This document shows, piece by piece, positions 27,487 to 37,875 of a stretch of DNA of 52,712 nt (within the stretch, counting starts at the first letter, position 1; every line of letters starts with the position of its first letter). Source of the stretch: CBDDLJ01 sp965230635 (GTDB lineage: Bacteria; Pseudomonadota; Gammaproteobacteria; UBA1113); the NCBI GenBank assembly GCA_965230635.1, contig CBDDLJ010000007.1, positions 1 through 52,712 of the forward strand. Direction: 5' to 3'. Below the pieces are notes generated by a model. It made no database searches. It saw nothing but the letters and a program-made list of their open reading frames with translations, and had not been told where the DNA came from. The translations under genes were made by a program, and so were the position numbers.

Positions 27487-28189
27487 AATTGTTAAGTCGA
27501 TAGTGAGCAATATAATTGATTGATGTATTACTGCTCAAATGACTGTTTTTGTTGAAGGGGTTGTACATAAGACCGGCTATGCGTTGTTGCTGTAAGCCAA
27601 CTGATCTAGCCCAATTATCCAGCTCAGATGGTTTTATGAATCGAGCATATTGGTGAGTACCTTTGGGCAACATTTGCAGCAAATATTCAGCTCCCAAAAT
27701 TGCGCCAACATAAGATAAAGGATTGCGGTTTAATGTTGAAAAAAAGATATTACCGCCGGGTTTTACTAATTGAGAGCATGCTTGGATAATAGATGCTGGG
27801 TTAGGCACATGTTCAAGCATTTCTAAACAGGTGACTGTGTCAAACTCAGCAGGATGTTTGCTGGCAAAATCTTCAGCAGTGCTGGCTAAGTAGTTGATTT
27901 CTAATTTATTTTCATCAGCATGCTGCTGGGCTGTCTTGATAGCAACTTTATCCATGTCAATGCCTGTTACTGTGGCGCCGGCATGTGCCATGCCTTCCGC
28001 TAATAAACCACCACCACAGCCAATATCCAGTACTTTTGTTTGGTGTAAGCAAGATTGTTGTTTAATAAAGGCAATTCGTGTTGGGTTAATATGATGTAAA
28101 GTTTGGTAGGGGCCATCTGTCTTCCACCATTCATTGGCATGATTGGAAAATTTATTGATTTCTATTGGATCTAGGTTTGCCTTATTCAT
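27485..28189 (-). CDS. ubiG: Ubiquinone biosynthesis O-methyltransferase
   Basis: SAM-dependent methyltransferase that performs both O-methylations in ubiquinone synthesis. Start chosen at the ATG at 28187-28189, seven bases after AGAAGG, giving 234 aa; a TTG six codons upstream lies within this ribosome binding site region and is not needed. The N-terminus has the UbiG motif EWWKTDGPYQTLHHINPTR, followed by SAM motif I VLDIGCGGGLLAEGMA (about 55-70), TGIDMD, and VTCLEMLEHVPNP. Divergent from gyrA, as in many gammaproteobacteria. Confidence 0.94.
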   Translation of the reverse strand: MNKANLDPIEINKFSNHANEWWKTDGPYQTLHHINPTRIAFIKQQSCLHQTKVLDIGCGGGLLAEGMAHAGATVTGIDMDKVAIKTAQQHADENKLEINYLASTAEDFASKHPAEFDTVTCLEMLEHVPNPASIIQACSQLVKPGGNIFFSTLNRNPLSYVGAILGAEYLLQMLPKGTHQYARFIKPSELDNWARSVGLQQQRIAGLMYNPFNKNSHLSSNTSINYIAHYRLNN

Positions 28190-28245
28190 GAATATACCTT
28201 CTGACAAAGTTTATGCTAGCAGCTTAACACAAAATGACTAAAAAG

Positions 28246-28274
28246 CTTAGAAAAATTACATTTTATGGTATACT
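28246..28274 (+). promoter_or_regulatory. gyrA promoter with extended -10
   Basis: TGGTATACT at 28266-28274 combines a near-consensus -10 box with an upstream TGn extension. The -35 (CTTAGA, 28246-28251) is weak, which fits an extended -10 promoter. It lies 36 bases before the gyrA ATG. Confidence 0.5.
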
Positions 28275-28309
28275 GTGCGCTTAGGTAAAATAGGATTTCA
28301 GACTTAAAT

Positions 28310-30868
28310 ATGAACAGCATGGCTAGAGAAGTAAACCCGATCACTATTGAAGACGAGTTAAAGCAATCGTACTTAGATTATGCAATGAGTGTGATTGTTG
28401 GACGTGCGCTCCCTGATGTTCGTGATGGATTAAAGCCGGTTCATCGGCGTGTATTATATGCTATGAGTGAATTATCGAACCACTGGAATAAACCTTACAA
28501 AAAATCAGCCCGTATTGTTGGTGATGTGATTGGTAAGTACCACCCTCATGGCGATACTGCTGTTTATGATACCATTGTGCGTATGGCCCAACCGTTTTCA
28601 TTGCGATATACTTTGATTGATGGTCAAGGTAACTTCGGTTCTGTTGATGGCGATGCAGCTGCAGCGATGCGATATACTGAAATACGCATGTCCAAAATAT
28701 CCCATGCGTTATTAGCGGACCTAGAAAAAGAGACGGTTGATTTTGTCCCAAACTATGATGGCAATGAAACAGCACCGTCGGTATTTCCAAGCAGAATTCC
28801 TAACTTATTAGTAAATGGTTCCTCCGGTATTGCAGTGGGTATGGCAACTAATATACCCCCACATAATTTGAATGATGTTTTATCCGCATGTGTTGCCTTA
28901 TTAGAAAATGTTGAGTTAACTGTTGATGACTTGATGGCTTATATTCCAGGTCCTGATTTTCCTACAGCAGGCACTATTAATGGCCGTGCTGGTATTGTGC
29001 AAGCGTATAGAACAGGCCGTGGTCGTATTTATGTGCGCGCAAAAACACATTTTGAAACAGATGAAAAGAATAATAAGCAAAGCATTATTGTGACTGAGTT
29101 GCCTTACCAAGTGAATAAGGCACGCTTGATTGAACGTATGGCAGAATTAGTTAAAGAAAAGAAAGTAGAAGGCATTACCGCGCTACGAGATGAATCTGAT
29201 AAAGAAGGTATGCGTGTTGTGATTGAGCTACGACGAGGCGAAGTAGCAGAAGTCGTGTTAAATAATTTATATGCGCAAACACAATTACAGTCGGTGTTTG
29301 GTATCAATATGGTTGCTTTAGTCAATAATCAACCACGCACATTGAACTTAAAAGAAGTGTTAGAAGAATTTCTTCGCCATCGTCGCGAAGTGGTGACTCG
29401 CCGCACTATTTTTGAGCTAAATAAAGCAAGAAATCGGGCACATATTTTAGAAGGCTTGGGTATTGCACTAGCTAATATTGAAAAAGTAATTGAGTTAATT
29501 AAGAAATCACCGAGCCCAGCTGAAGCAAAAAGCAAGTTATTAGCAGAAAAATGGGAACCTGGCTTGGTTAAAGCATTGCTAGAAAAAGCAGGTGACCTGG
29601 ACTCAAAACCTAGCGATATTGGTAATGAGTATGGTTTTAGTGAAACAACATACCGCTTGTCACCTGTTCAAGCACAAGCAATTTTAGATTTGCGTTTACA
29701 TCGTTTAACTGGTTTAGAACAAGAAAAAATTCATGAAGAGTACGTTGCCTTATTGGAACAAATAAAAGAGCTGTTGATGATACTGGGTGATCCGGAAAAA
29801 TTAAAAGCGGTTATTAAAGATGAACTGTTAGATATGCAGCAACAATTTGGTGATGAACGCAGAACAGTCATTGTTGAAACACACGAAGACTTAACCATGG
29901 AAGATTTAATTACGGAAGAAGATGTGGTAGTGACATTATCACATGAAGGATATGTGAAAACACAATCGCTTGATGATTATCAAACGCAGCGGCGCGGTGG
30001 CAAAGGAAAGTCTGCGGCAAAAGTGAAAGAAGAAGATTTTATTAGCACCTTATTGATCGCTAATTCACATGACACTATTTTGTGTTTTTCTAATACAGGT
30101 AAAGTTTATTGGTTAAAAGTTTTTAAAATACCCCAAGCTAGCCGTCAATCACGTGGTAGGCCTATTGTTAATTTGCTGCCATTAGAGCCGGATGAGCGCA
30201 TCAGTGCTATTTTACCCGTGCGTGATTTTGATGTAGAGCAATATGTTTTTATGGCAACATCAAATGGTACGGTAAAGAAAGTTCACTTGCGTGATTTTTC
30301 TCGACCTAGAGCTAGCGGAATTATTGCTATTGGATTAGAAGAGGATAATCGTTTAGTGGGCGTTGCTTTAACTAATGGTGAACAAGATGTTATGTTATTT
30401 AGCGATGCAGGAAAAGCAGTGCGTTTTTCAGAAGTAAATGTGCGACCTATGGGGCGTGTTGCAAAAGGTGTTCGTGGTATACGATTGCAACTCGATCAAA
30501 AAGTTATTTCATTGATTATTGCACAAGAGTCTGGAAAAATTTTAACGGCAACTGAAAATGGCTTTGGTAAACGCTCTAAACTCGATGAATATCGAATAAC
30601 AGCACGAGGTGGTCAAGGTGTTATTTCCATCCAAGTAAGTGAGCGTAATGGTCGTGTGATCGGTGCGGTGCAAGTTGATGAAGATGATGAAATCATGTTG
30701 ATTAGTGATCAAGGGACATTAGTTAGGACGCGTGTCGCTGAAATATCTGTTGTAGGCCGTAATACACAAGGTGTTAAACTTATCCAATTAACGTCAGATG
30801 AGAAACTGGTTGGCTTAGAACCTATATCAGAAACGGATAATGACCCTGAAGAAGAAAACGCTTGTTGA
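28310..30868 (+). CDS. gyrA: DNA gyrase subunit A
   Basis: The breakage-reunion subunit of gyrase. The 852-aa product has the SYLDYAMSVIVGRALPDVRDGLKPVHRR start, the quinolone-region HPHGDTAVYD with Thr83 and Asp87, the catalytic Tyr in AAAMRYTEIR, and a six-bladed C-terminal wrapping domain containing the GyrA box QRRGGKG, which distinguishes it from ParC. Thr at position 83 is the natural residue in some gammaproteobacteria, so it does not by itself indicate resistance. The start MNSMAREV or the second Met (28319) are both possible. It converges on pabB. Confidence 0.96.
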   Translation: MNSMAREVNPITIEDELKQSYLDYAMSVIVGRALPDVRDGLKPVHRRVLYAMSELSNHWNKPYKKSARIVGDVIGKYHPHGDTAVYDTIVRMAQPFSLRYTLIDGQGNFGSVDGDAAAAMRYTEIRMSKISHALLADLEKETVDFVPNYDGNETAPSVFPSRIPNLLVNGSSGIAVGMATNIPPHNLNDVLSACVALLENVELTVDDLMAYIPGPDFPTAGTINGRAGIVQAYRTGRGRIYVRAKTHFETDEKNNKQSIIVTELPYQVNKARLIERMAELVKEKKVEGITALRDESDKEGMRVVIELRRGEVAEVVLNNLYAQTQLQSVFGINMVALVNNQPRTLNLKEVLEEFLRHRREVVTRRTIFELNKARNRAHILEGLGIALANIEKVIELIKKSPSPAEAKSKLLAEKWEPGLVKALLEKAGDLDSKPSDIGNEYGFSETTYRLSPVQAQAILDLRLHRLTGLEQEKIHEEYVALLEQIKELLMILGDPEKLKAVIKDELLDMQQQFGDERRTVIVETHEDLTMEDLITEEDVVVTLSHEGYVKTQSLDDYQTQRRGGKGKSAAKVKEEDFISTLLIANSHDTILCFSNTGKVYWLKVFKIPQASRQSRGRPIVNLLPLEPDERISAILPVRDFDVEQYVFMATSNGTVKKVHLRDFSRPRASGIIAIGLEEDNRLVGVALTNGEQDVMLFSDAGKAVRFSEVNVRPMGRVAKGVRGIRLQLDQKVISLIIAQESGKILTATENGFGKRSKLDEYRITARGGQGVISIQVSERNGRVIGAVQVDEDDEIMLISDQGTLVRTRVAEISVVGRNTQGVKLIQLTSDEKLVGLEPISETDNDPEEENAC

Positions 30869-30892
30869 CAGGTGAGTATGCTTAGCATTCGA

Positions 30893-32272
30893 TTAATATT
30901 CAGTGTTAGTTGCTAATGTTGTAAAAATGGCTTTTAATTTGGTTAAACATTCTTGATATTCTGCTTCACAGTTGGAGTCATATACTAAGCCACCACCAGC
31001 AGAAACGTACATGCTATTGTTTTTGCAAAGTAGTGTTCGAATAGCGATATTAGTATCCATGTCACCTGAAAAGCTAATATAACCAATGCTGCCGCAGTAA
31101 ATTTGACGTTGCCGTTGCTCTAATTCAGCAATTATTTCCATCGCTCGTATCTTTGGTGCTCCAGTAATAGAGCCGCCAGGAAAGCAGCCACGCAATACAT
31201 CCAATGCTGTTTTTCCTGCCTTTAATTCTGCTGTTACTGTACTAACTAAGTGATGAACAGCATTGTAACTTTCAATTTCAAATAGGTGAGGGACTTTGAC
31301 ACTGCCACTTTTACAATTTTTACTGAGGTCATTTCGCAGTAAATCAACGATCATGACATTTTCTGCTCGATCTTTTTCACTGTGATATAATACTTGCATA
31401 AGCTTAGCATCAATATCAGGGTTGTTATCACGCTGTGTGGTTCCTTTGATAGGTTTTGTTGTCACAATATTATTTTTTAATTGAATAAAGCGTTCTGGAG
31501 AACAGCTGAGTATTTGGTAGTTACCTTGATTAATGAATGCGGCATAAGGGGTGGGATTTTTTTTACATAGTTTTGTATAAGCTGTCCATGGAGAGCCAGA
31601 GTAACGCGCATGAAATAGTTGGCTGAGATTGATTTGGTAGCAATCACCCGCAGTAATATAGTGTTTTGCTTGAGTAAATTTTTCTTGATACGCAGCAAAG
31701 CTTAATTCTGATTGGAATGGTGTGGTTAATGCAAATTCTTTTTCGATAGTATTGGCTTTATGCATTAATTGATCGACTATTTGCGTTAATTCTTTTTTTG
31801 ATAACATACCAACAATGTATGCTTCTAAACGAAAATGATCGATGATAATGGCCCAATGAAATAGGCCAATATACATGTCATAAAAATCAGGATGGTTGTC
31901 TAGAGGAGGGGGAATATTTTCTAACGAGTAAGCTAAATCGTATGCAAAATAGCCTGCCGCACCACCACAAAAAGGGTAAGGAAAATCAGGATTAGCTGTT
32001 GGAAAAGAATGCATGATATCGTGTAAAACAGTAAAAGGATTTTCTTTGCTGCTTGAGATCACGTTTTCATTCTTTAAAACAGTCGTTATTTTATCTTTGC
32101 TTTGTAATATCATACTTGGATTTGTACAAATAATGCTAATTTGCTCAGGCTGGTGTTGTGAATAACGGCTATCAAAAAAAACAGTTCCAGCCTGAGTTGA
32201 TAAATAAGCAAGCCATTGCAGTGGGTTTTGATTGCTTGTTAGCTTAATATGGTTGATTTTTGTCATATTCAT
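30893..32272 (-). CDS. pabB: Aminodeoxychorismate synthase component I
   Basis: PabB converts chorismate and ammonia to 4-amino-4-deoxychorismate for folate. The 459-aa protein belongs to the chorismate-utilising family: FPGGSITGAPKIRAMEII near residue 360 and the C-terminal SAGGGLVYDSNCEAEYQE. The PIKGT motif carries Lys where anthranilate synthase has Ala (PIAGT), which favours PabB over TrpE. The start ATG at 32270-32272 has no clear ribosome binding site. No pabA or pabC is next to it. Confidence 0.88.
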   Translation of the reverse strand: MNMTKINHIKLTSNQNPLQWLAYLSTQAGTVFFDSRYSQHQPEQISIICTNPSMILQSKDKITTVLKNENVISSSKENPFTVLHDIMHSFPTANPDFPYPFCGGAAGYFAYDLAYSLENIPPPLDNHPDFYDMYIGLFHWAIIIDHFRLEAYIVGMLSKKELTQIVDQLMHKANTIEKEFALTTPFQSELSFAAYQEKFTQAKHYITAGDCYQINLSQLFHARYSGSPWTAYTKLCKKNPTPYAAFINQGNYQILSCSPERFIQLKNNIVTTKPIKGTTQRDNNPDIDAKLMQVLYHSEKDRAENVMIVDLLRNDLSKNCKSGSVKVPHLFEIESYNAVHHLVSTVTAELKAGKTALDVLRGCFPGGSITGAPKIRAMEIIAELEQRQRQIYCGSIGYISFSGDMDTNIAIRTLLCKNNSMYVSAGGGLVYDSNCEAEYQECLTKLKAIFTTLATNTEY

Positions 32273-33101
32273 GGTCTAAAAAAATTGCACAACCTTTTTA
32301 TAAACAAGTATCTGCTTTTGTGAGAGCTTTTTTCTAAAACGATAATTTTAACGCATTGATCTTAGTGAGAAAAGTGCCAAAGGCGGTAATATCTAGCTTG
32401 ATACATAAGCCAATATAAAGCAAAGCTTGTTAAACAGTGAGCATTGATCAATATAACTATATTGTTTCTTTTAGAAGAATTAGTCGCATTAGCATTTTTT
32501 TGATGAATAATAACACTGGTGCAGACTAAGATATATATTGTCTTATGGTTTATTGAGTAAGAACGATGATATGCTGAAGCAAATCATGAGGTAAAATATT
32601 GAAAATGCTTATTTGGTTGCTGTCAACTAACGTATTTATTTTATCATAATGCAGTTGCTGGTTGGCGAGTTAAATGAAATAAAAGCAAAAATAATGTTGG
32701 TAACGACAATATAAAGCTTTTTAACCATGAGCGTAAACCTTCTTTTACACTAACCAAGCGATCGGTCGAAATACCAGACGAGAAAAATGTAGTAGCAGCC
32801 AGATAAGCCTGCATTAGGATAGCCCTCTGAATAATAATAAATGACAAAATTTATTCAAAAAAAAGTGCGTAAAAAACAATTTGTAACTAGCCTATTAAAT
32901 ACTTTTTTGTAAGATTAACAGGAAAACAGGCTAAATATAGCGAATAAATCACGGTTTTTTTTAAAAAAAGCGGGCTAATTTTAACAAAATCATTCATGTT
33001 TCTTATTTGAACGATTGATTTTTGGCTTGATGTCTACTGGGCATTTCTGATGAGAATGTTATAATGTTAAATTGTTTAAAAATTCGGATTAGTAAACATT
33101 C
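32273..33101. other. 829-bp spacer between pabB and the MFS gene
   Basis: AT-rich and largely without genes. The only candidate is a minus-strand frame, 32650-32814 from an internal ATG (about 55 aa, one hydrophobic helix, preceded by AGAGGG), which I cannot link to a family. The two neighbouring genes are divergent, so both promoters must lie here. Confidence 0.5.
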
Positions 33102-34409
33102 ATGCAAAAAAATAATACAACCAAGAAACCATTTAATCTTGTTCAATCCCTCGTTATATTTTTAGTTGCCGGTTTTTTCTTTCTATATGAATTTGTTATC
33201 CAAATATCACCAAACGTTATGTCAGTTGAATTAATGCGCAGTTTTCAAGTCAATGCCGGCGGTTTGGGTATTATTTCTGGTGCATACTACATGACTTATA
33301 CCTTAATGCAGATTCCTTGCGGCTTACTCTATGATCGCTTTGGGCCTCGTAATTTATTGACAATAGCCTGTTTTTTCTGTGCACTTGGTGCGTTACTCTT
33401 TGGTATGACTTCGGTGCTTTATACTGCAGCGTTAGGAAGACTGTTAATGGGTATTGGCTCAGCATTTGCCTTTAGTGGTACTTTGATCCTTGTTTCACGC
33501 TGGTTTCCTGCTAAGTACTTTGCTTTTATGGCGGGCTGTGTGATGGTGATGAGTTCGTTAGGATCGCTGGTAGGTGAAACGCCTTTATCCGAGGCAGTGA
33601 GTCAATATGGTTGGCGTGAAACCATACATTTTACTGGTTATATTGGTATTTTTCTTGCTTTTCTGATTTATATCATTGTGCGTGATAATCCCTCGAATTA
33701 TTTTGAAAAAGAAAATCATGTTGCTCATGATGAAGTGACACGGTTAAAAATTGTTGCATCAAATAAACAATCCTGGGCATTAGCGATTTATTCTTTTACC
33801 TGTTGGGCTCCCATTTTAGTCATTCCTGCCTTTATTGGCGTTTTATTTTTAACATCAACTTATGCTATTACTAAAACGGATGCTACCAATGCCATATCAA
33901 TGTGCTGGGTTGGGGTTGCTATTGGTAGCCCAGTAATAGGCTGGTTGTCTGATAAGATCGGTCGTCGTGTTATCTTATTGAGAATGTGTGCATTGATGGG
34001 GTTAATTGCTTGTTCATTTATGCTTTTTTGGCATTCGATTTTTGCTTGGAATTATCTGTGGTTATTTGTTATTGGTTTTGCTGCTGGTTCGCAAACCCTA
34101 AGTTTTGCCGTAGTGAAAGATAATAATCCAAAACATATTATTGGTACAGCCATAGGATTTAATAATGTATTTGTTGTTTGTAGTGGTTTTATCTTGCAGC
34201 CTTTGGTTGGTTTCTTACTAACCGTGTTTTGGAGTGGTGATATGCTTGATGGTGTCCAAGTTTACAGCTCCTCTAATTTCAAATTTGCATTATTTATACT
34301 GCCAATATGTTATATTTTAGGCTTGTTGCTTTCAACATTCGCTTTGTGTGAAACGTATTGTCAACCGTTTGAAGAAAGGAAAAAGCACCATGTCCCAGTC
34401 AGCAGGTGA
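33102..34409 (+). CDS. Major facilitator superfamily transporter
   Basis: A 435-aa polytopic membrane protein with about 12 hydrophobic segments. The MFS motif between helices 2 and 3 appears as GLLYDRFGPRNLL (about 79-91) and its repeat in the second half as GWLSDKIGRRVIL (about 285-297). Its end overlaps the start of prpB by 20 bases, so it is translated with the prp genes. A substrate related to propionate or C3/C4 carboxylates is suggested by this context only. Confidence 0.85.
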   Translation: MQKNNTTKKPFNLVQSLVIFLVAGFFFLYEFVIQISPNVMSVELMRSFQVNAGGLGIISGAYYMTYTLMQIPCGLLYDRFGPRNLLTIACFFCALGALLFGMTSVLYTAALGRLLMGIGSAFAFSGTLILVSRWFPAKYFAFMAGCVMVMSSLGSLVGETPLSEAVSQYGWRETIHFTGYIGIFLAFLIYIIVRDNPSNYFEKENHVAHDEVTRLKIVASNKQSWALAIYSFTCWAPILVIPAFIGVLFLTSTYAITKTDATNAISMCWVGVAIGSPVIGWLSDKIGRRVILLRMCALMGLIACSFMLFWHSIFAWNYLWLFVIGFAAGSQTLSFAVVKDNNPKHIIGTAIGFNNVFVVCSGFILQPLVGFLLTVFWSGDMLDGVQVYSSSNFKFALFILPICYILGLLLSTFALCETYCQPFEERKKHHVPVSR

Positions 34410-35283
34410 ACGATTTCGTCTGGCTTTAAAAGAAGAATCGCCACTGCAAATTATAGGTACTATCAACGCTTATTGCGCTATACTAGCCGAATCGATTGGA
34501 TTTCGAGCGCTGTATGTTTCAGGCGCTGGTGTAGCAAATGCGTCATACGGCCTGCCTGATTTAGCGATTACCTCATTGAATGATGTGTTAATTGATGTTA
34601 AACGTATAACAGATAGCACGGATGTCCCCTTATTAGTCGATATTGATACCGGGTGGGGGAGTGCATTTAATATTGCAAGAGCGGCGAAACAAATGCAATT
34701 AGCTGGCGCTGCGGCAATTCATATTGAAGATCAAAGTACGGCTAAACGTTGTGGTCATAGACCAAATAAAACATTAGTCTCTTGTGAGGAAATGGTCGAT
34801 AGAATTAAATCAGCGGTAGATAGTCGAACTGATGAGAACTTTGTCATTGTGGCACGAACCGATGCATTTACATCGGAAGGGATGGCTGCAATTATTGAAC
34901 GTAGTCAACGTTATATTGAAGCAGGCGCAGATATGATCTTTCCTGAAGCAATGACTACATTGAATCAGTACCAGCAATTTGCTCAAGTAATTGATGTCCC
35001 CGTATTGGCTAATATAACTGAATTTGGCAAGACACCACTGTTTACATTGGCAGAATTAAAACGAGCAGGTGTGGGTTGCGCCTTGTATCCTCTCAGCGCT
35101 TTCCGAGCCATGTCTGCAACTGCACTACATGTCTATCAGCAAATACGTGAGACAGGCTCACAAGCAAAACTATTGTCAGACATGCAAACACGAGAAGCAT
35201 TGTATCAATTATTAGATTATCACCGCTATGAAGAAAAGTTGGATGAATTATTTTTCAAGGAGAGAAACGATGACGACAAATAG
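34390..35283 (+). CDS. prpB: 2-methylisocitrate lyase
   Basis: Last step of the methylcitrate cycle: 2-methylisocitrate to pyruvate and succinate. Start chosen at the ATG at 34390 (MSQSAGERFRLAL) after AAGGA; 297 aa. The family motif KRCGHRPNK (with the catalytic Cys) is preceded by VDIDTGWGSAFNIARA and IHIEDQ, which bind Mg and substrate. The gene overlaps the MFS gene on one side and prpC on the other (prpC starts at 35270), a tight operon. Confidence 0.94.
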   Translation: MSQSAGERFRLALKEESPLQIIGTINAYCAILAESIGFRALYVSGAGVANASYGLPDLAITSLNDVLIDVKRITDSTDVPLLVDIDTGWGSAFNIARAAKQMQLAGAAAIHIEDQSTAKRCGHRPNKTLVSCEEMVDRIKSAVDSRTDENFVIVARTDAFTSEGMAAIIERSQRYIEAGADMIFPEAMTTLNQYQQFAQVIDVPVLANITEFGKTPLFTLAELKRAGVGCALYPLSAFRAMSATALHVYQQIRETGSQAKLLSDMQTREALYQLLDYHRYEEKLDELFFKERNDDDK

Positions 35284-36388
35284 AACAGGCGGATTAGCAG
35301 ATGTTGTTGCTGGGCAGACGACTATTTGTACTGTTGGTAAGGAAGGAAATGATTTAAAGTATCGCGGTTATAGTATTTTTGACTTTGCAGAACAAGGGAC
35401 ATTTGAAGAAGTCGCCTATTTGCTAATTCATGGCATATTACCAACACTGTCTCAATTGCAGGTATATAAAGAAAAATTATGTAGTATGAGAAAATTACCA
35501 GAAAAATTGCGAGAGGTGATAGAGCGTATTCCTGCTAATGCGCACCCTATGGATGTGCTGCGTACCGGCTGTTCATTTTTAGGAACTATTGAGCCAGAAC
35601 GCGGAGATTATGATCAATATTATATCGCTGATCGTTTAGTTGCCTGCTTGCCTTCTATTCTTTTGTATTGGTACCATTATCAACAACATGGAAAGCGAAT
35701 TGAAACAAACACAGATGATGACTCTGTTGCTGGCCATTTTTTGCATATGTTGCATGGAAAAAAACCGGGCAAAATATACTTACGTGCGATGGATGTTTCA
35801 TTGATACTTTATGCCGAGCATGAATTTAATGCCTCCACATTTTCAGCTAGAGTAACTGCCGCGACCCTATCAGATTTTTACTCAGCTGTTACTACAGCAA
35901 TAGGCACATTACGGGGAGCGTTGCATGGTGGTGCGAATGAACAAGCGATGAAATTAATTGAACAATTTTCTAATGCTGATGACGCTGAACAAGGCATCAA
36001 ACAAAAATTAGCTGAAAAACAATTGATTATGGGGTTTGGTCATCGAGTATATACAACCTCAGATCCACGTTCCGATATCATTAAGATGTGGTCTAAAAAA
36101 TTAGCCAGTGCTACGGAAGGTGACGTACTGTACCCTGTTTCTGAATGCATTGAGAAAGTTATGTCTGAGGAAAAAAATTTATTCCCTAACTTAGATTTTT
36201 ACAGCGCAACTTGCTATCATTTTTGCGGCATTCCAACCGCGTTATTTACCCCAATTTTTGTCATGTCACGAATTACTGGTTGGGCAGCTCATATTATAGA
36301 ACAACGTTCGAATAATAAATTGATACGACCAACAGCTAACTACATTGGTCCAGAAGCACATACGTATGTTGCTATTGGCGATCGTTAA
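35270..36388 (+). CDS. prpC: 2-methylcitrate synthase
   Basis: Condenses propionyl-CoA with oxaloacetate. Start chosen at ATG 35270, right after AAGGAGAGAAACG; the longer frame upstream lies inside prpB. The 372-aa product begins RTGGLADVVAGQTTICTVG, the hallmark of methylcitrate synthases, and carries the citrate-synthase residues in LRGALHGGANEQAM, MGFGHRVY and the Asp of LDFYSATCYH. It overlaps prpB by 14 bases and precedes prpD by 12. Confidence 0.94.
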   Translation: MTTNRTGGLADVVAGQTTICTVGKEGNDLKYRGYSIFDFAEQGTFEEVAYLLIHGILPTLSQLQVYKEKLCSMRKLPEKLREVIERIPANAHPMDVLRTGCSFLGTIEPERGDYDQYYIADRLVACLPSILLYWYHYQQHGKRIETNTDDDSVAGHFLHMLHGKKPGKIYLRAMDVSLILYAEHEFNASTFSARVTAATLSDFYSAVTTAIGTLRGALHGGANEQAMKLIEQFSNADDAEQGIKQKLAEKQLIMGFGHRVYTTSDPRSDIIKMWSKKLASATEGDVLYPVSECIEKVMSEEKNLFPNLDFYSATCYHFCGIPTALFTPIFVMSRITGWAAHIIEQRSNNKLIRPTANYIGPEAHTYVAIGDR

Positions 36389-36400
36389 ACCGGATACACT

Positions 36401-37849
36401 ATGATAAAAAATATGACTGATGCTAATATACGAGCTGACTTTGATGATGTATTGCAACGCATTGCTCATTATGTCGAAACCTTTGAAATTAATAGTGAGC
36501 AAGCAATAACAACAGCGCATCATTGTTTATTAGATACTTTAGGTTGTGGTTTTTTAGCACTCAATTTTCCTGAGTGCGTTAAATTATTAGGTCCCGTTGT
36601 ACCTGGTGCTATATTGAAGCATGGAGCAAAAGTTCCAGGAACTTCTTATCAACTAGATCCGATACAAGCAGCATTTAATATTGGAACCATGATACGTTGG
36701 TTAGATTTTAATGATACATGGTTAGCAGCAGAGTGGGGACACCCTTCAGATAATTTAGGTGCAATTTTGGCGCTAGCGGATTATATTTCTCGTCAAAACA
36801 TTTTAGCAGGAAAATCGGCATTGCTGATGCAAGATGTGTTACATGCAATGATTAAAGCACATGAAATTCAGGGGATACTGGCATTAGAAAACAGCTTTAA
36901 TCGTGTTGGTCTAGATCATGTGATTCTGGTTAAAGTAGCATCAACTGCAGTCGCTTGCAAGCTACTGCAGTGTAATAGAACACAGTTATTAAATGCTTTG
37001 TCATTAGCATGGTTAGATGGACACAGCTTAAGAACATATCGTCATGCACCTAATACAGGTTCACGAAAATCATGGGCAGCAGGCGATGCAACCAGCCGTG
37101 CGGTACATTTAGCATTGATTGCTAAAACAGGAGAGACCGGTTATCCTAGTGTTTTAACTGCCAGCCAGTGGGGATTTCAAGACGTTTTATTTAACAAGAA
37201 ATCGATTACCATCGCACAACCATTTTCGACTTATGTTATGGAAAATATTTTATTTAAAATATCTTATCCTGCTGAGTTCCATGCTCAAACAGCGGTGGAA
37301 GCAGCTATTCAGCTACACCCAATAGTAAAAAATAAGATCGATTTGATTGAGCAGATTTCACTGCAAACACAAGAAGCCGGTATTCGCATTATTAGTAAGT
37401 CGGGGCCATTACATAACCCAGCTGATCGCGATCATTGTTTACAGTATATGGTAGCAATTGGATTGCTATACGGCAAATTATCTGCTCAAGATTATGAAGA
37501 AGACGTTGCAGCTGATCCACAAATAGATTATTTGCGTAGCAAAATGCATGTAACAGAAAACAAGCAGTTTAGTCAAGATTACTTTGATCCTGGTAAACGC
37601 GCTATTGCCAATAGTATTCAAGTATTTTTTAATGATGGCAGCTTTTCAGAAAAAGTCACAATTAATTATCCTGTTGGACATAAACGCCGGCGTAAAGAGG
37701 GTATTCCATTGTTATTAGAAAAATTTTCAGCTAATTTATTAAGCTGCTTTGATAAAGCTAAAGCAGAAAAGATTTATCAGTCATGTTTAGATCGGCAAAT
37801 ATTGTTAAAAACGACCGTCCCTGATTTTATTGATCAATTTGAATGTTAA
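36401..37849 (+). CDS. prpD: 2-methylcitrate dehydratase
   Basis: Iron-independent dehydratase converting 2-methylcitrate to 2-methylaconitate. The 482-aa protein matches PrpD closely: CLLDTLGCGFLAL, LDFNDTWLAAEWGHPSDN, MIKAHEIQG, SLRTYRHAPNTGSRKSWAAG, and NPADRDHCLQYMVAIGLL. Length is normal. Together with prpB and prpC it makes a propionate-degrading cycle; no aconitase and no prpR regulator are in the window. Confidence 0.95.
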   Translation: MIKNMTDANIRADFDDVLQRIAHYVETFEINSEQAITTAHHCLLDTLGCGFLALNFPECVKLLGPVVPGAILKHGAKVPGTSYQLDPIQAAFNIGTMIRWLDFNDTWLAAEWGHPSDNLGAILALADYISRQNILAGKSALLMQDVLHAMIKAHEIQGILALENSFNRVGLDHVILVKVASTAVACKLLQCNRTQLLNALSLAWLDGHSLRTYRHAPNTGSRKSWAAGDATSRAVHLALIAKTGETGYPSVLTASQWGFQDVLFNKKSITIAQPFSTYVMENILFKISYPAEFHAQTAVEAAIQLHPIVKNKIDLIEQISLQTQEAGIRIISKSGPLHNPADRDHCLQYMVAIGLLYGKLSAQDYEEDVAADPQIDYLRSKMHVTENKQFSQDYFDPGKRAIANSIQVFFNDGSFSEKVTINYPVGHKRRRKEGIPLLLEKFSANLLSCFDKAKAEKIYQSCLDRQILLKTTVPDFIDQFEC

Positions 37850-37875
37850 TGCTGGATTTATTTTGCTGTTGCTAT

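Noticed and set aside
28310..28579. Thr83 in the GyrA quinolone region as a resistance mutation
   Set aside because: Thr at this position is the wild-type residue in several gammaproteobacteria, and Asp87 is unchanged, so it is no evidence of resistance.
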